From: Opitutaceae bacterium
Lineage (GTDB): Bacteria; Verrucomicrobiota; Verrucomicrobiia; Opitutales; Opitutaceae
Assembly: GCA_029979145.1 (NCBI GenBank)
Contig: JAPOIC010000050.1
Coordinates: 1 to 10,980, forward strand
Length of the DNA stretch: 10,980 nt
Reading direction: 5' to 3'
Shown here: positions 1 to 5,969 of the stretch, piece by piece
Numbering within the stretch: position 1 is the first letter of the stretch
Layout of the letters: each line of letters begins with the position of its first letter
The notes under the pieces: model-generated
Databases searched by the model: none
What the model saw: only the letters and a program-made list of their open reading frames with translations
Told to the model about the DNA's origin: nothing
Translations under genes and position numbers: made by a program

Positions 1-2
1 CG

Positions 3-398
3 TGGTTGACGGCTTTCTTTTCCCTGGTCGGCCTGCGCGCAGTGCGCGGGTCGAGCAACAGCCTGGGTCGCGAGGCCGCGTCGGCGCTGGTCGGCGTGCT
101 GCGGGATGGCCATGATGTCGGCATCACGCCCGACGGTCCCAAGGGTCCGCGCTATGTCGTGAAACCCGGCGCGCTGATCGTGGCACGGCGAACCAAGACG
201 CCCCTGTTGGTGGTAGGCGCGGATTTCGAATCGGCGTGGCGGCTCAACAAGGCTTGGGACCGGTTTTACCTGCCCAAGCCGTTTTCGCGGGTGCGCATGC
301 GCTGCGAAGTGATGATCGCAGGGGAGCTTGCCGACCGCGAGGAAGCGGTGGCGCGGCTGCAGGCGCGGCTCTTGGCGCTGAATCCCGACCGGGATTAA
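3..398 (+). CDS. DUF374-type lysophospholipid acyltransferase, C-terminal part
   Basis: The frame is open to the left edge (the codon before the TTG at 6 is TGG), so this is the 3' end of a gene whose start lies outside the window. About 131 residues are visible. They contain a VRGSS block followed by GITPDGPKGPRY, the conserved core of the DUF374 branch of the LPLAT acyltransferase superfamily, then a WRLNKAWDRFYLPKPFSR segment that is also typical of this branch. Such proteins are predicted to be membrane-associated enzymes that transfer acyl chains onto lysophospholipid or lipid A-like acceptors; the true acceptor is unknown here. The catalytic HX4D motif would lie in the missing N-terminal part and cannot be checked. 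The stop codon overlaps the stop of the convergent gene on the other strand by four bases. Confidence 0.85.
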   Translation, partial: WLTAFFSLVGLRAVRGSSNSLGREAASALVGVLRDGHDVGITPDGPKGPRYVVKPGALIVARRTKTPLLVVGADFESAWRLNKAWDRFYLPKPFSRVRMRCEVMIAGELADREEAVARLQARLLALNPDRD

Positions 399-790
399 AA
401 CTCCGGCGTGAAGGCGCCGACCTTGCCAGGGACGAGGGAGTAGTCCTCGCCTGTGCACCAAGTCTCGTCGTTGAGCAGGAACTTGAAGGTCAGCGGGGCG
501 GTGGCGCCGCTCAGGTTCAGGGTCCACTCGGCGTCGGCCACACAGTTCATGAGGAGGCCCTTGTCCCAGCTGAGGCCGGGGCCTTCGCCACGCAGGTAAA
601 GCGTGTTGCCGAAGCCAACATCGATGAGGGCGGAGACCGTGGTGACCACCACCGTGGGCGCCGCCGGAGCGGCTGCGGCCTTTGCCTTCTTGGCGGCCGG
701 GGCGGCCGCGGTCTTCTTCTTCACTGCTTTCGCAGGTTTTTTCGCCGGGGTGAGCGCCTTGGGTTGGGTGGTTTTCGCGGTCTTTTTCAT
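395..790 (-). CDS. Small protein with Lys/Ala/Pro tail and CBM20-like domain
   Basis: This 131-residue protein has two parts. Residues 1-45 are low-complexity, with 13 lysines, many alanines and prolines and no acidic residue, like the basic tails of histone H1-type or AlgP-like proteins. Residues about 46-131 form a compact all-beta-looking domain with GNTLYLRGEGPGLSWD, then a W-x-L strand, TFKFLLNDETW, GEDY and PG near the end. The order and spacing resemble starch-binding CBM20-type domains, in which aromatic residues contact alpha-glucan. I infer a carbohydrate-binding or related immunoglobulin-like fold; no catalytic domain is present. There is no signal peptide, so it is probably cytoplasmic. 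Glycogen binding is possible but unproven, and the basic tail could equally bind DNA or RNA. No clear ribosome binding site precedes the ATG. It converges on the acyltransferase gene. Confidence 0.75.
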   Translation of the reverse strand: MKKTAKTTQPKALTPAKKPAKAVKKKTAAAPAAKKAKAAAAPAAPTVVVTTVSALIDVGFGNTLYLRGEGPGLSWDKGLLMNCVADAEWTLNLSGATAPLTFKFLLNDETWCTGEDYSLVPGKVGAFTPEF

Positions 791-842
791 GACAGGAAGT
801 GATCCGAGAATAACAGTATCAAACAGCTGTCCATAGCAAATC

Positions 843-890
843 CGGGACCAATCCCGCCCGTAACGGGAAAATTGCCCGGCCGTAACCGGG
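843..890. repeat. Cluster of three short GC inverted repeats
   Basis: Three hairpin-forming sequences lie end to end between the CBM20-like gene and the tRNA. CGGG at 843-846 pairs with CCCG at 853-856; CCCG at 857-860 pairs with CGGG at 864-867 across a TAA loop; CCCGG at 875-879 pairs with CCGGG at 886-890. The second and third share the core CCGTAAC, so they also form an imperfect direct repeat about 22 bases apart. No T-tract follows, so they do not look like intrinsic terminators. They could be protein-binding sites or part of the 5' region of either neighbour. The rest of 791-950 shows no gene and no promoter I can defend. Confidence 0.45.
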
Positions 891-950
891 AGGGAGAGAA
901 AAATGATGTTTACTCGCCCCGGCGAATGCCCCAGAACGCACCTCCCTTTC

Positions 951-1026
951 GGGGCTGTAGCTCAGTTGATAGAGCGCTTCGTTCGCAATGAAGAGGTCAG
1001 GGGTTTGATTCCCCTCAGCTCCACCA
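951..1026 (+). tRNA. tRNA-Ala (anticodon CGC), CCA encoded
   Basis: A full cloverleaf can be drawn by eye over 76 bases. The acceptor stem is GGGGCTG (951-957) with CAGCTCC (1016-1022). The D stem is GCTC/GAGC (960-963, 972-975). The anticodon stem is CTTCG/TGAAG (977-981, 989-993) around the loop TTCGCAA. The variable region is AGGTC, and the T stem is AGGGG/CCCCT (999-1003, 1011-1015). The anticodon CGC at 984-986 reads the alanine codon GCG, which is frequent in this GC-rich DNA. The G3-U70 wobble pair (953 with 1020), the main identity element for alanyl-tRNA synthetase, is present. Discriminator A and CCA are encoded at 1023-1026. Unusually, position 19 is A (969) and position 56 is T (1006), replacing the almost universal G19 and C56. 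Confidence 0.97.
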
Positions 1027-1032
1027 GCCTTC

Positions 1033-1063
1033 GCTCGCCGGGCGAGCTACGGCTCGGCGAGCC
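1033..1063. repeat. GC-rich dyad element after the tRNA
   Basis: Two perfect inverted repeats stand side by side: GCTCGCC (1033-1039) with GGCGAGC (1041-1047), and GGCTCG (1051-1056) with CGAGCC (1058-1063). The outer halves also match each other: GCTCGCCG at 1033-1040 is the exact reverse complement of CGGCGAGC at 1055-1062. The strand could therefore fold as two small hairpins or as one eight-base-pair stem with a 14-base loop. It lies seven bases after the tRNA CCA end and before the 3' end of the convergent SDR gene. It could be a REP-like palindromic element or a processing or termination structure; there is no T-tract. Confidence 0.45.
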
Positions 1064-1086
1064 AGCGCGCAAGCGGCCGCGCCGAA

Positions 1087-1815
1087 TTACAACGGCTCGA
1101 CCGGCTGAATCGTGGGCCAGACCACCATCTCCTGCACAAACAGGTGCGCGGGCAGGGCGCAAAGGTCGGCTACCATTTTTCCGAGCTCGGCGGGCTGGAT
1201 GCAGCGGCGGTTGATGTCCGCCGGGCGGGAACCCAGGTCAGCCGCGTCTGTGAACTCCGTGGCGCCCCACGACGGCGCGAGCGAGGTCACGCGCAGTCCC
1301 TGCTCACGGTGTTCGAGGTAGAGGCACTTGGAAAACTGTTCGAGGCCGGCCTTGGCGGCGGAGTAGACGCCCCAGCCGCCCCACGCTTGGCGGGCGCACA
1401 CGCTGCTGATGTTCACAATCGTCCCGCCGCCTCCGGCTACGATGCGACGCGCAGCACGGGTGCAGCCGTAGATGGCGCCGGTGAGATTCACGGCGAGCCC
1501 GCGCGCCACTTCATCGTCGGTCTGATCGACCGCGGGGGCGATGCGGATGCCGGCACCCGCGTTGTTTACCAGGACTTCCAAGCGACCGGGGGCGGTGTCG
1601 ACTTCCGCGAAGAGCCGGTCCCAGTCGGCAGGCGAGGCCACGTCGGCGCGGACCGCCTTGACCTTCAGTTGGTGGGCGACGCGTCTCAGCGCGGCTTCGT
1701 CGCGCCCCGTGATCCAGACTTGGTAACCGGCGGCGGCGAGGGCTTTCGCGATGCCGCGGCCGTATCCCTTGGCCCCGCCGGTGACGATGGCCTTTCGAAT
1801 CGTTTTCTTGGGCAT
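1087..1815 (-). CDS. SDR-family NAD(P)-dependent oxidoreductase
   Basis: The 242-residue protein is a classical short-chain dehydrogenase/reductase of typical length. It has the nucleotide-binding TGGAKGYG motif at residues 12-19, NNAG at 84-87, and the active-site tetrad as N110, S138, Y151 and K155 (YSAAK). The ASTR-type arginine of TGR at 37-38 hints at NADP(H) preference, but this is weak evidence. The substrate cannot be told from the sequence; many such enzymes act as sepiapterin-like or 3-oxoacyl reductases. The usual PG after the catalytic region is replaced by APSWGATEF. I chose the ATG at 1815 (MPKKTIRK), because homology begins there; an upstream GTG at 1896 would add 27 unrelated residues and nearly reach the divergent OsmC gene. 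The stop lies just beyond the dyad behind the tRNA. Confidence 0.92.
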   Translation of the reverse strand: MPKKTIRKAIVTGGAKGYGRGIAKALAAAGYQVWITGRDEAALRRVAHQLKVKAVRADVASPADWDRLFAEVDTAPGRLEVLVNNAGAGIRIAPAVDQTDDEVARGLAVNLTGAIYGCTRAARRIVAGGGGTIVNISSVCARQAWGGWGVYSAAKAGLEQFSKCLYLEHREQGLRVTSLAPSWGATEFTDAADLGSRPADINRRCIQPAELGKMVADLCALPAHLFVQEMVVWPTIQPVEPL

Positions 1816-1904
1816 GCCCCTAGACAAACGGACGGTGGAGCGATGTCGAGCGCGCCTGCGGATTTGCCCGTTGCACCGGTCCGGTTTCACGACCACATGG
1901 AGGC

Positions 1905-2318
1905 ATGGTCAAAAGCACCGGCATCTATCGCGGCGGTTTGAATTGCGAACTCACCCATGGTCCCTCGGGCCAGGTTATTGCCACCGATGCGCCGGTGGAC
2001 AATCATGGGCGCGGCCAGGCGTTTTCACCGACGGATCTGGCGGCCGCAGCCCTCGCGTCCTGCATTGTCACGACGATGGCCATTGCTGCGCGCAGCCGCC
2101 TGGGGTTCGACCTGCCGGAGGTGAGATGGGAGGTCACCAAGGAGATGTCAACCGATGCGCCCCGGCGCATCATTCGGATTCGCACTGAGGTATGGATTCC
2201 CTTGCCGCGCAGCCAGGACCCCGACGGCGTGCTGGAGCGCGTGGCGCTCGGCTGCCCGGTGCATCGCAGCCTGCACCCGGACCTCGATAAGCCGATTGTC
2301 TTTCACTGGGCGGACTGA
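1905..2318 (+). CDS. OsmC-family protein
   Basis: The 137-residue protein begins MVKSTGIYRGGLNCELTHGPSG, the usual start of the small stand-alone OsmC group. The two conserved cysteines are in place: C53 in AALASC and C117 in GCPVHRSLHP. In OsmC/Ohr proteins these are the peroxidatic and resolving thiols that reduce organic hydroperoxides in the cytoplasm. This branch is more distant from the characterised enzymes, so peroxidase activity is inferred from the family. GGAGG at 1899-1903 lies only one base from the ATG, too close for normal use, so the start is supported mainly by homology. The gene is divergent from the SDR gene with 89 bases between starts; a small inverted repeat with an odd centre, ACCGG-T-CCGGT, lies at 1875-1885. 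Its 3' end overlaps the convergent secreted-protein gene by 16 bases. Confidence 0.93.
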   Translation: MVKSTGIYRGGLNCELTHGPSGQVIATDAPVDNHGRGQAFSPTDLAAAALASCIVTTMAIAARSRLGFDLPEVRWEVTKEMSTDAPRRIIRIRTEVWIPLPRSQDPDGVLERVALGCPVHRSLHPDLDKPIVFHWAD

Positions 2319-2791
2319 TCCGCCGCGGGCTGGGCCGTGAAAGTGCTGAGCGTGTAGCGGCCGTTGAAGGTCAGCTTCATGTCGTCGAAGGCGATTCGCA
2401 CTTTGATTTTTCCTGTGCTGCCGTCCGCCGATTCGGGATCGGCGTAGCCAGTCACGCGGCGCGGCTTCTCCTTGTGATTGAAGGCCTCGCCGGTGAACTC
2501 GCAGCGCTCGCCGCGTTGCAGGCGGGCGAGATCGTCACCGGCAATCGCGATATGGATGCGGCCGGTCTCGTTCCAAAAGGCCCAGGGGAAAACCTTGGCG
2601 GCGTAGGTGGCGGAGAAGCCGTCACCGTCCTTGCGAAACTCCGCGGTGATCAACCGGACACTGCCGACGTAGATCGACGTTTTCATCGGCTCCACGGCAA
2701 CGCGGTTCCATTCCGGCCGGGCCAGCGGGGCGGCACCAAGGGAGGGGAGGAGGAGCAGCGCGACGAGAAGCAGGTGGCCGAAGAAACGCAT
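2303..2791 (-). CDS. Secreted protein of unknown function
   Basis: The chosen start gives a 162-residue protein opening with MRFFGHLLLVALLLLPSLG, a clear signal peptide (short basic start, a long Leu-rich core, then a small-residue region with likely cleavage near GAA). An ATG four codons upstream, at 2803, is equally possible and would only lengthen the signal peptide. The mature part has alternating charged and hydrophobic residues suggesting a beta-rich domain: SVRLITAEF, FPWAFWNETGRIHIAIAGDD, GKIKVRIAFDDMKLTFNGRY. I recognise no characterised family. It is probably periplasmic or surface-associated; no lipobox cysteine is present. It is divergent from argH and overlaps the end of the OsmC gene tail-to-tail by 16 bases. 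Confidence 0.75.
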   Translation of the reverse strand: MRFFGHLLLVALLLLPSLGAAPLARPEWNRVAVEPMKTSIYVGSVRLITAEFRKDGDGFSATYAAKVFPWAFWNETGRIHIAIAGDDLARLQRGERCEFTGEAFNHKEKPRRVTGYADPESADGSTGKIKVRIAFDDMKLTFNGRYTLSTFTAQPAADQSAQ

Positions 2792-2840
2792 ACGGAGGAT
2801 CATGTCCGGGTGCGACCGGGCGGCAAACGGGAAGTTCGGC

Positions 2841-2857
2841 CGCAATTTCGCATTGCG
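2841..2857. promoter_or_regulatory. Inverted repeat upstream of argH
   Basis: CGCAAT at 2841-2846 is the exact reverse complement of ATTGCG at 2852-2857, with a five-base spacer. It lies in the short divergent region between the secreted-protein gene and argH, about 32 bases before the argH ATG. The position suits an operator, but the arms are short and nothing in the sequence names the regulator. It does not resemble the enteric ARG box. Confidence 0.25.
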
Positions 2858-2861
2858 CGGC

Positions 2862-2866
2862 GGAGG
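2862..2866 (+). promoter_or_regulatory. Shine-Dalgarno-like GGAGG before argH
   Basis: GGAGG lies eight bases before an in-frame GTG at 2875 and 23 bases before the ATG at 2890. If it is a working ribosome binding site, ArgH would start at the GTG with five extra residues (MCLSA). Family alignment instead favours the ATG. The site is noted because it bears on the start choice. Confidence 0.35.
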
Positions 2867-2889
2867 TCGGCGGCGTGTGCTTATCCGCC

Positions 2890-4302
2890 ATGGCGAAACA
2901 GCACACTCAAGTCACCTGGGGCGGCCGCTTCAGTGCGGGTCCGGCCGAATTGATGCTGCAATTCAGCGAGTCCGTCTCGTTTGACCATCGCCTCGCGCCT
3001 TTCGACATCGCCGGGAGCAAGGCGCATTCGGCGATGCTTGCCAAAGTCGGCCTGATCACGGCCAAGGAGCGCCACGCGATCCACGCCGGGCTTGATGAGA
3101 TCGCGAAGGAAATCGCCGCGGGCAAGTTCGCGTGGAATCCTCAGCTCGAGGACGTGCACATGAACATCGAGCAGGCGCTGACGAAGCGCGTGCCCGCCGC
3201 GGCCAAGCTGCACACTGCGCGCAGTCGCAACGACCAGGTGGCGACCGACATGCGCCTATGGTTCAAGCACGCTTGTGCGGTCCTCGCCGAAAAGCTGCGC
3301 GGCGCGCAGTCGGCGCTGCTGGCCACGGCCGAGACGCATAACGACGTGCTCATCCCGGGCTACACCCACCTGCAGCGGGCGCAGCCGGTTTATCTGGCAC
3401 ATCACCTTTTTGCCTGGATGGAAATGCTCGACCGCGACGTGGAACGTTTCGAACGCGTCGCCGCGTCGGCCAACTGGTGTCCCCTCGGCTCGGGCGCCAT
3501 CGCCGGCACCACGCTGCCGATCGATCGCGAGTTCACGGCGCTGCAGCTCGGTTTTACTGATGCGAAGGGCCGGCCGCAGGTCACGCAAAACTCCATGGAC
3601 ACCGTGGCGGACCGTGACCTCTTCATTGAGTTTGCGTCCGCCTGCGCCCTCGTGGGCGTGCACTTCTCGCGCATGGCCGAGGATCTGATTTTGTGGAGCA
3701 GCTCGGAATTCAAATTCGCCGATCTGCCGGATGCATTCTGCACGGGCTCGTCGCTCATGCCGCAGAAGAAGAATCCGGATTCCTGCGAGCTCCTGCGCGG
3801 CAAATCCGCGCGGCTGCAGGGCAACCTGCACACCCTGCTCACGCTCGCGAAGGGTCTGCCGCTGACCTACAATCGTGACCTGCAGGAGGACAAGCCACCG
3901 GTGTTCGACAGCTTTGACCAGACCGGCCTGTGCGCGGACGTCTTCGCCGGCACGGTTGGCGGCATGCGGATCAATCGCGGGGCCTGTGCCGCGGCGGTGG
4001 CTGACCCGTCGTTGCTCGCCACCGATCTCGCCGACTACCTCGTCGAGCGCGGCCTGCCGTTCCGCGAGGCGCACCATGTGGTGGGCGCCGTCGTTCAGCT
4101 GGCGGAAAAGCACGCCATGCAACTTGACCAGCTTCCGACCGAGGAGGTCATGAAGCTGCATCCCGCCTTCGGTCCTGACTGGATCGCGGTGTTCGACCTG
4201 AAACGCGCGCTGGCGAAGCGGCGCGGCACCGGCATGCCCGGCCCCGCGCAGATCCGCCGCCAATTCGCCCGCTGGAAGAAGCGGTTGCGGACCAAGGCTT
4301 GA
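2890..4302 (+). CDS. argH: Argininosuccinate lyase
   Basis: The enzyme splits argininosuccinate into arginine and fumarate, the last step of arginine biosynthesis, and works as a cytoplasmic homotetramer. The 470-residue protein has the family's normal length and all the landmarks: TWGGRFSAGP near the start (residues 9-18), TARSRNDQVATD (109-120), THLQRAQP with the catalytic-region histidine at 160, and the superfamily signature GSSLMPQKKN (286-295) whose serine loop closes over the active site. GLPLTYNRDLQEDK follows at 322-335. The fumarase/aspartase superfamily fold is therefore complete. The ATG at 2890 was chosen because homologues begin with a short lead before TWGGRF; a GTG at 2875 with a better-spaced GGAGG is the alternative. 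No other arginine gene is in the window. The MFS gene follows 55 bases later on the same strand. Confidence 0.98.
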   Translation: MAKQHTQVTWGGRFSAGPAELMLQFSESVSFDHRLAPFDIAGSKAHSAMLAKVGLITAKERHAIHAGLDEIAKEIAAGKFAWNPQLEDVHMNIEQALTKRVPAAAKLHTARSRNDQVATDMRLWFKHACAVLAEKLRGAQSALLATAETHNDVLIPGYTHLQRAQPVYLAHHLFAWMEMLDRDVERFERVAASANWCPLGSGAIAGTTLPIDREFTALQLGFTDAKGRPQVTQNSMDTVADRDLFIEFASACALVGVHFSRMAEDLILWSSSEFKFADLPDAFCTGSSLMPQKKNPDSCELLRGKSARLQGNLHTLLTLAKGLPLTYNRDLQEDKPPVFDSFDQTGLCADVFAGTVGGMRINRGACAAAVADPSLLATDLADYLVERGLPFREAHHVVGAVVQLAEKHAMQLDQLPTEEVMKLHPAFGPDWIAVFDLKRALAKRRGTGMPGPAQIRRQFARWKKRLRTKA

Positions 4303-4357
4303 AGTGACGCAGGACGGGCAGCGGGACAGGCGCGCCGGAAAGGGCGGAGCCTAGGCC

Positions 4358-5767
4358 ATGGTGACGCTGTTTCCCACGGCGAAATCTGATCCGGAGCTGC
4401 ATCCGTATCGGCCGGGCTTGGTGTTCGGCTTCTTCAACGCGCTCGTATGGCAGATCGCGATCGGCACGCCGATGGTGCTGTTTGCCGAGGAGCTGGGGGC
4501 GACGTCGTTTCAGGTCGGCCTCGCGTATTCCTTTGTGTTTCTGCAGACGCCCTTGCTGGTTTTCTCCACCGCGTTGCTGCCGCGTTTCGGCTTCAAGCGC
4601 GTGGCTTTGAGCGGCTGGGCGGCGCGCAGCGTTTTCCTCGCGGTGCCGTTGTGGCTCGCGATTCTCGCGCCGGCCACCGCGCCGCCGTGGATGGTAAACG
4701 CGTTCATCGGGAGTGTGTTTTTCTTCAGCTTTTTCCGGACCATCGGGGCCTCGGCGATGACGCCGTGGTTTTACGGTTTTCTCCCGGCGCGGATGCGCGG
4801 ACGCTATTTCGGCAGTGATCAGATGATTTCCGGCATCGCCGGCGTGGGCACGCTGGTGGCCTGCGCAGCGCTGTTTGCGTTCCTGCCGATCTACACCGCG
4901 CTGCTGATCCAATACGGGATCTCGGCGGTGGGCTCGTTGCTGAGCTTCATGGCTTTGAACCGACTGCCCGACATTGAGCGACCGGCCCCAATCCGGCTGC
5001 GGGAAGTGTTGCGCGCCACGCCGCGGCACATGTTCAAGCCGTCACCGTTTCGACACTACCTCTGGCTGGCAACTTGGTATGCGGTGACGATCACTTCGAT
5101 CCCGCCCTTTGCCGCGTATTTTCTCAAAGTGGACGCCGTCATGGATTCCGGCCGCATCATGCTGTTTGAGGTGCTGCGCTACCTGGGCGTTATCGCGGGG
5201 GCCTGGCTGCTGCGGCGTCGCATCGATCAGACGGGAGCGAAGCCGTTTTTTCTCCTCTCGCTTGTGCTCTACGTGGCCGTGGCGGTCGTTTGGCTGCTTT
5301 TCCTGAATGGCTTGGCCGGGCACGGCAGCGTGCTCTTTGCGCTCTATTTTACCCTTGGCCTCGGGGCGGTGTGCTGGAACGTCGCGAATTTGAACTACCT
5401 GCCGAAAGTCGTGCCGGCGGCCGAGCGTGCGCTGTTTGTCTCGATCCACGGTGCCGTTACCGCCTGCCTCGGAGGCTGCGCGCCGATCATTTGGGGGCTG
5501 TTTCTGCGTCGCACCAACGCCGACGGCACCCCCGGGATTGATGGCACGATGTTTCAGGTGTTTTTCATCGTCCTGATCCTAAGCGTGACCGTGCTCTCCG
5601 TGCTGCTGGCACGCTTGCACGAAGACAAAAAAACGCACGTCGATCCGCTTATCGTTGGCAACGCCCTGCTGCGTCCGTTCCGCGCGGCGAGTTACCTCGT
5701 CAACCTGATTGACCTCCAAGGGGCCGTGCGGGGACGCGACGAGCCGTCGGAAAAGCCCCGCAGCTAA
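4358..5767 (+). CDS. MFS transporter, 12 predicted transmembrane helices
   Basis: The 469-residue protein has about twelve strongly hydrophobic segments, roughly at residues 20-42, 51-73, 84-104, 112-135, 156-177, 180-200, 235-255, 270-285, 297-318, 323-347, 358-383 and 398-419. The middle loop (201-232) is basic and cytoplasmic, as in the 6+6 layout of the major facilitator superfamily. PARMRGRYFG at 143-152 resembles the family's loop motif after helix 4. The substrate is not evident: there is no sugar-porter or drug-efflux signature that I can place, and the C-terminal tail of about 50 residues is charged. A weak purine-rich GGCGGAG lies a few bases before the ATG. The position 55 bases after argH allows co-transcription, but a link with arginine transport would be a guess. 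Confidence 0.88.
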   Translation: MVTLFPTAKSDPELHPYRPGLVFGFFNALVWQIAIGTPMVLFAEELGATSFQVGLAYSFVFLQTPLLVFSTALLPRFGFKRVALSGWAARSVFLAVPLWLAILAPATAPPWMVNAFIGSVFFFSFFRTIGASAMTPWFYGFLPARMRGRYFGSDQMISGIAGVGTLVACAALFAFLPIYTALLIQYGISAVGSLLSFMALNRLPDIERPAPIRLREVLRATPRHMFKPSPFRHYLWLATWYAVTITSIPPFAAYFLKVDAVMDSGRIMLFEVLRYLGVIAGAWLLRRRIDQTGAKPFFLLSLVLYVAVAVVWLLFLNGLAGHGSVLFALYFTLGLGAVCWNVANLNYLPKVVPAAERALFVSIHGAVTACLGGCAPIIWGLFLRRTNADGTPGIDGTMFQVFFIVLILSVTVLSVLLARLHEDKKTHVDPLIVGNALLRPFRAASYLVNLIDLQGAVRGRDEPSEKPRS

Positions 5768-5774
5768 CTCCGCG

Positions 5775-5796
5775 CCGAAGGCATTTCCGTCTTCGG
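5775..5796 (+). terminator. Possible terminator hairpin after the MFS gene
   Basis: CCGAAG at 5775-5780 pairs with CTTCGG at 5791-5796 across a ten-base loop, seven bases after the MFS stop codon. An alternative, TTCCG/CGGAA around a four-base loop, lies inside and overlaps it (5785-5798). No T-tract follows, so an intrinsic terminator is only a possibility. Confidence 0.3.
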
Positions 5797-5812
5797 AACG
5801 AGCCTCACGCGA

Positions 5813-5835
5813 TTTGTAACATAATACGTTACAAA
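5813..5835. promoter_or_regulatory. Long palindrome, copy 1 (operator-like)
   Basis: Eleven-base arms TTTGTAACATA and TACGTTACAAA flank a single central A at 5824, with one mismatched pair (5821 with 5827). It is the same sequence as the copy at 5945-5969 apart from that one base, in the same orientation. The odd-centred symmetry and length fit a site for a dimeric helix-turn-helix regulator. It lies 46 bases after the MFS stop. Confidence 0.6.
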
Positions 5836-5944
5836 CCGCTGCGACGACGTTCCTGCGGTGATTGCAGGACGGAGTGTCATGACTGAAGAGAAACAGGAGA
5901 GGGGGCCGGCTTTGCCGGTTAGCCGTCGCCTGAAGGAACTCCGT

Positions 5945-5969
5945 GTTTGTAACGTAATACGTTACAAAC
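5945..5969. promoter_or_regulatory. Long perfect palindrome, copy 2 (operator-like)
   Basis: Perfect twelve-base arms, GTTTGTAACGTA and its exact reverse complement, flank a central A at 5957. The centre is 133 bases from the centre of copy 1 and 135 bases before the mutL ATG. No regulator gene is adjacent, so the binding protein cannot be named. It is unlike the parS consensus. It might also be a dispersed genomic repeat. Confidence 0.65.

Noticed and set aside
1816..1896. N-terminal extension of the SDR protein from a GTG at 1896
   Set aside because: The 27 added residues are Arg-rich and unlike SDR starts, and they would fill nearly all the space before the divergent OsmC gene.
3256..4263. 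Minus-strand open frame of 335 codons inside argH
   Set aside because: It lies antisense within a complete argH with all its motifs; the translation is Arg/Gly/His-rich and matches no family I know.
5813..5969. The two palindromes as a minimal CRISPR array
   Set aside because: Only two copies occur, the spacing of about 109 bases is too long for a spacer, and no cas gene is near.
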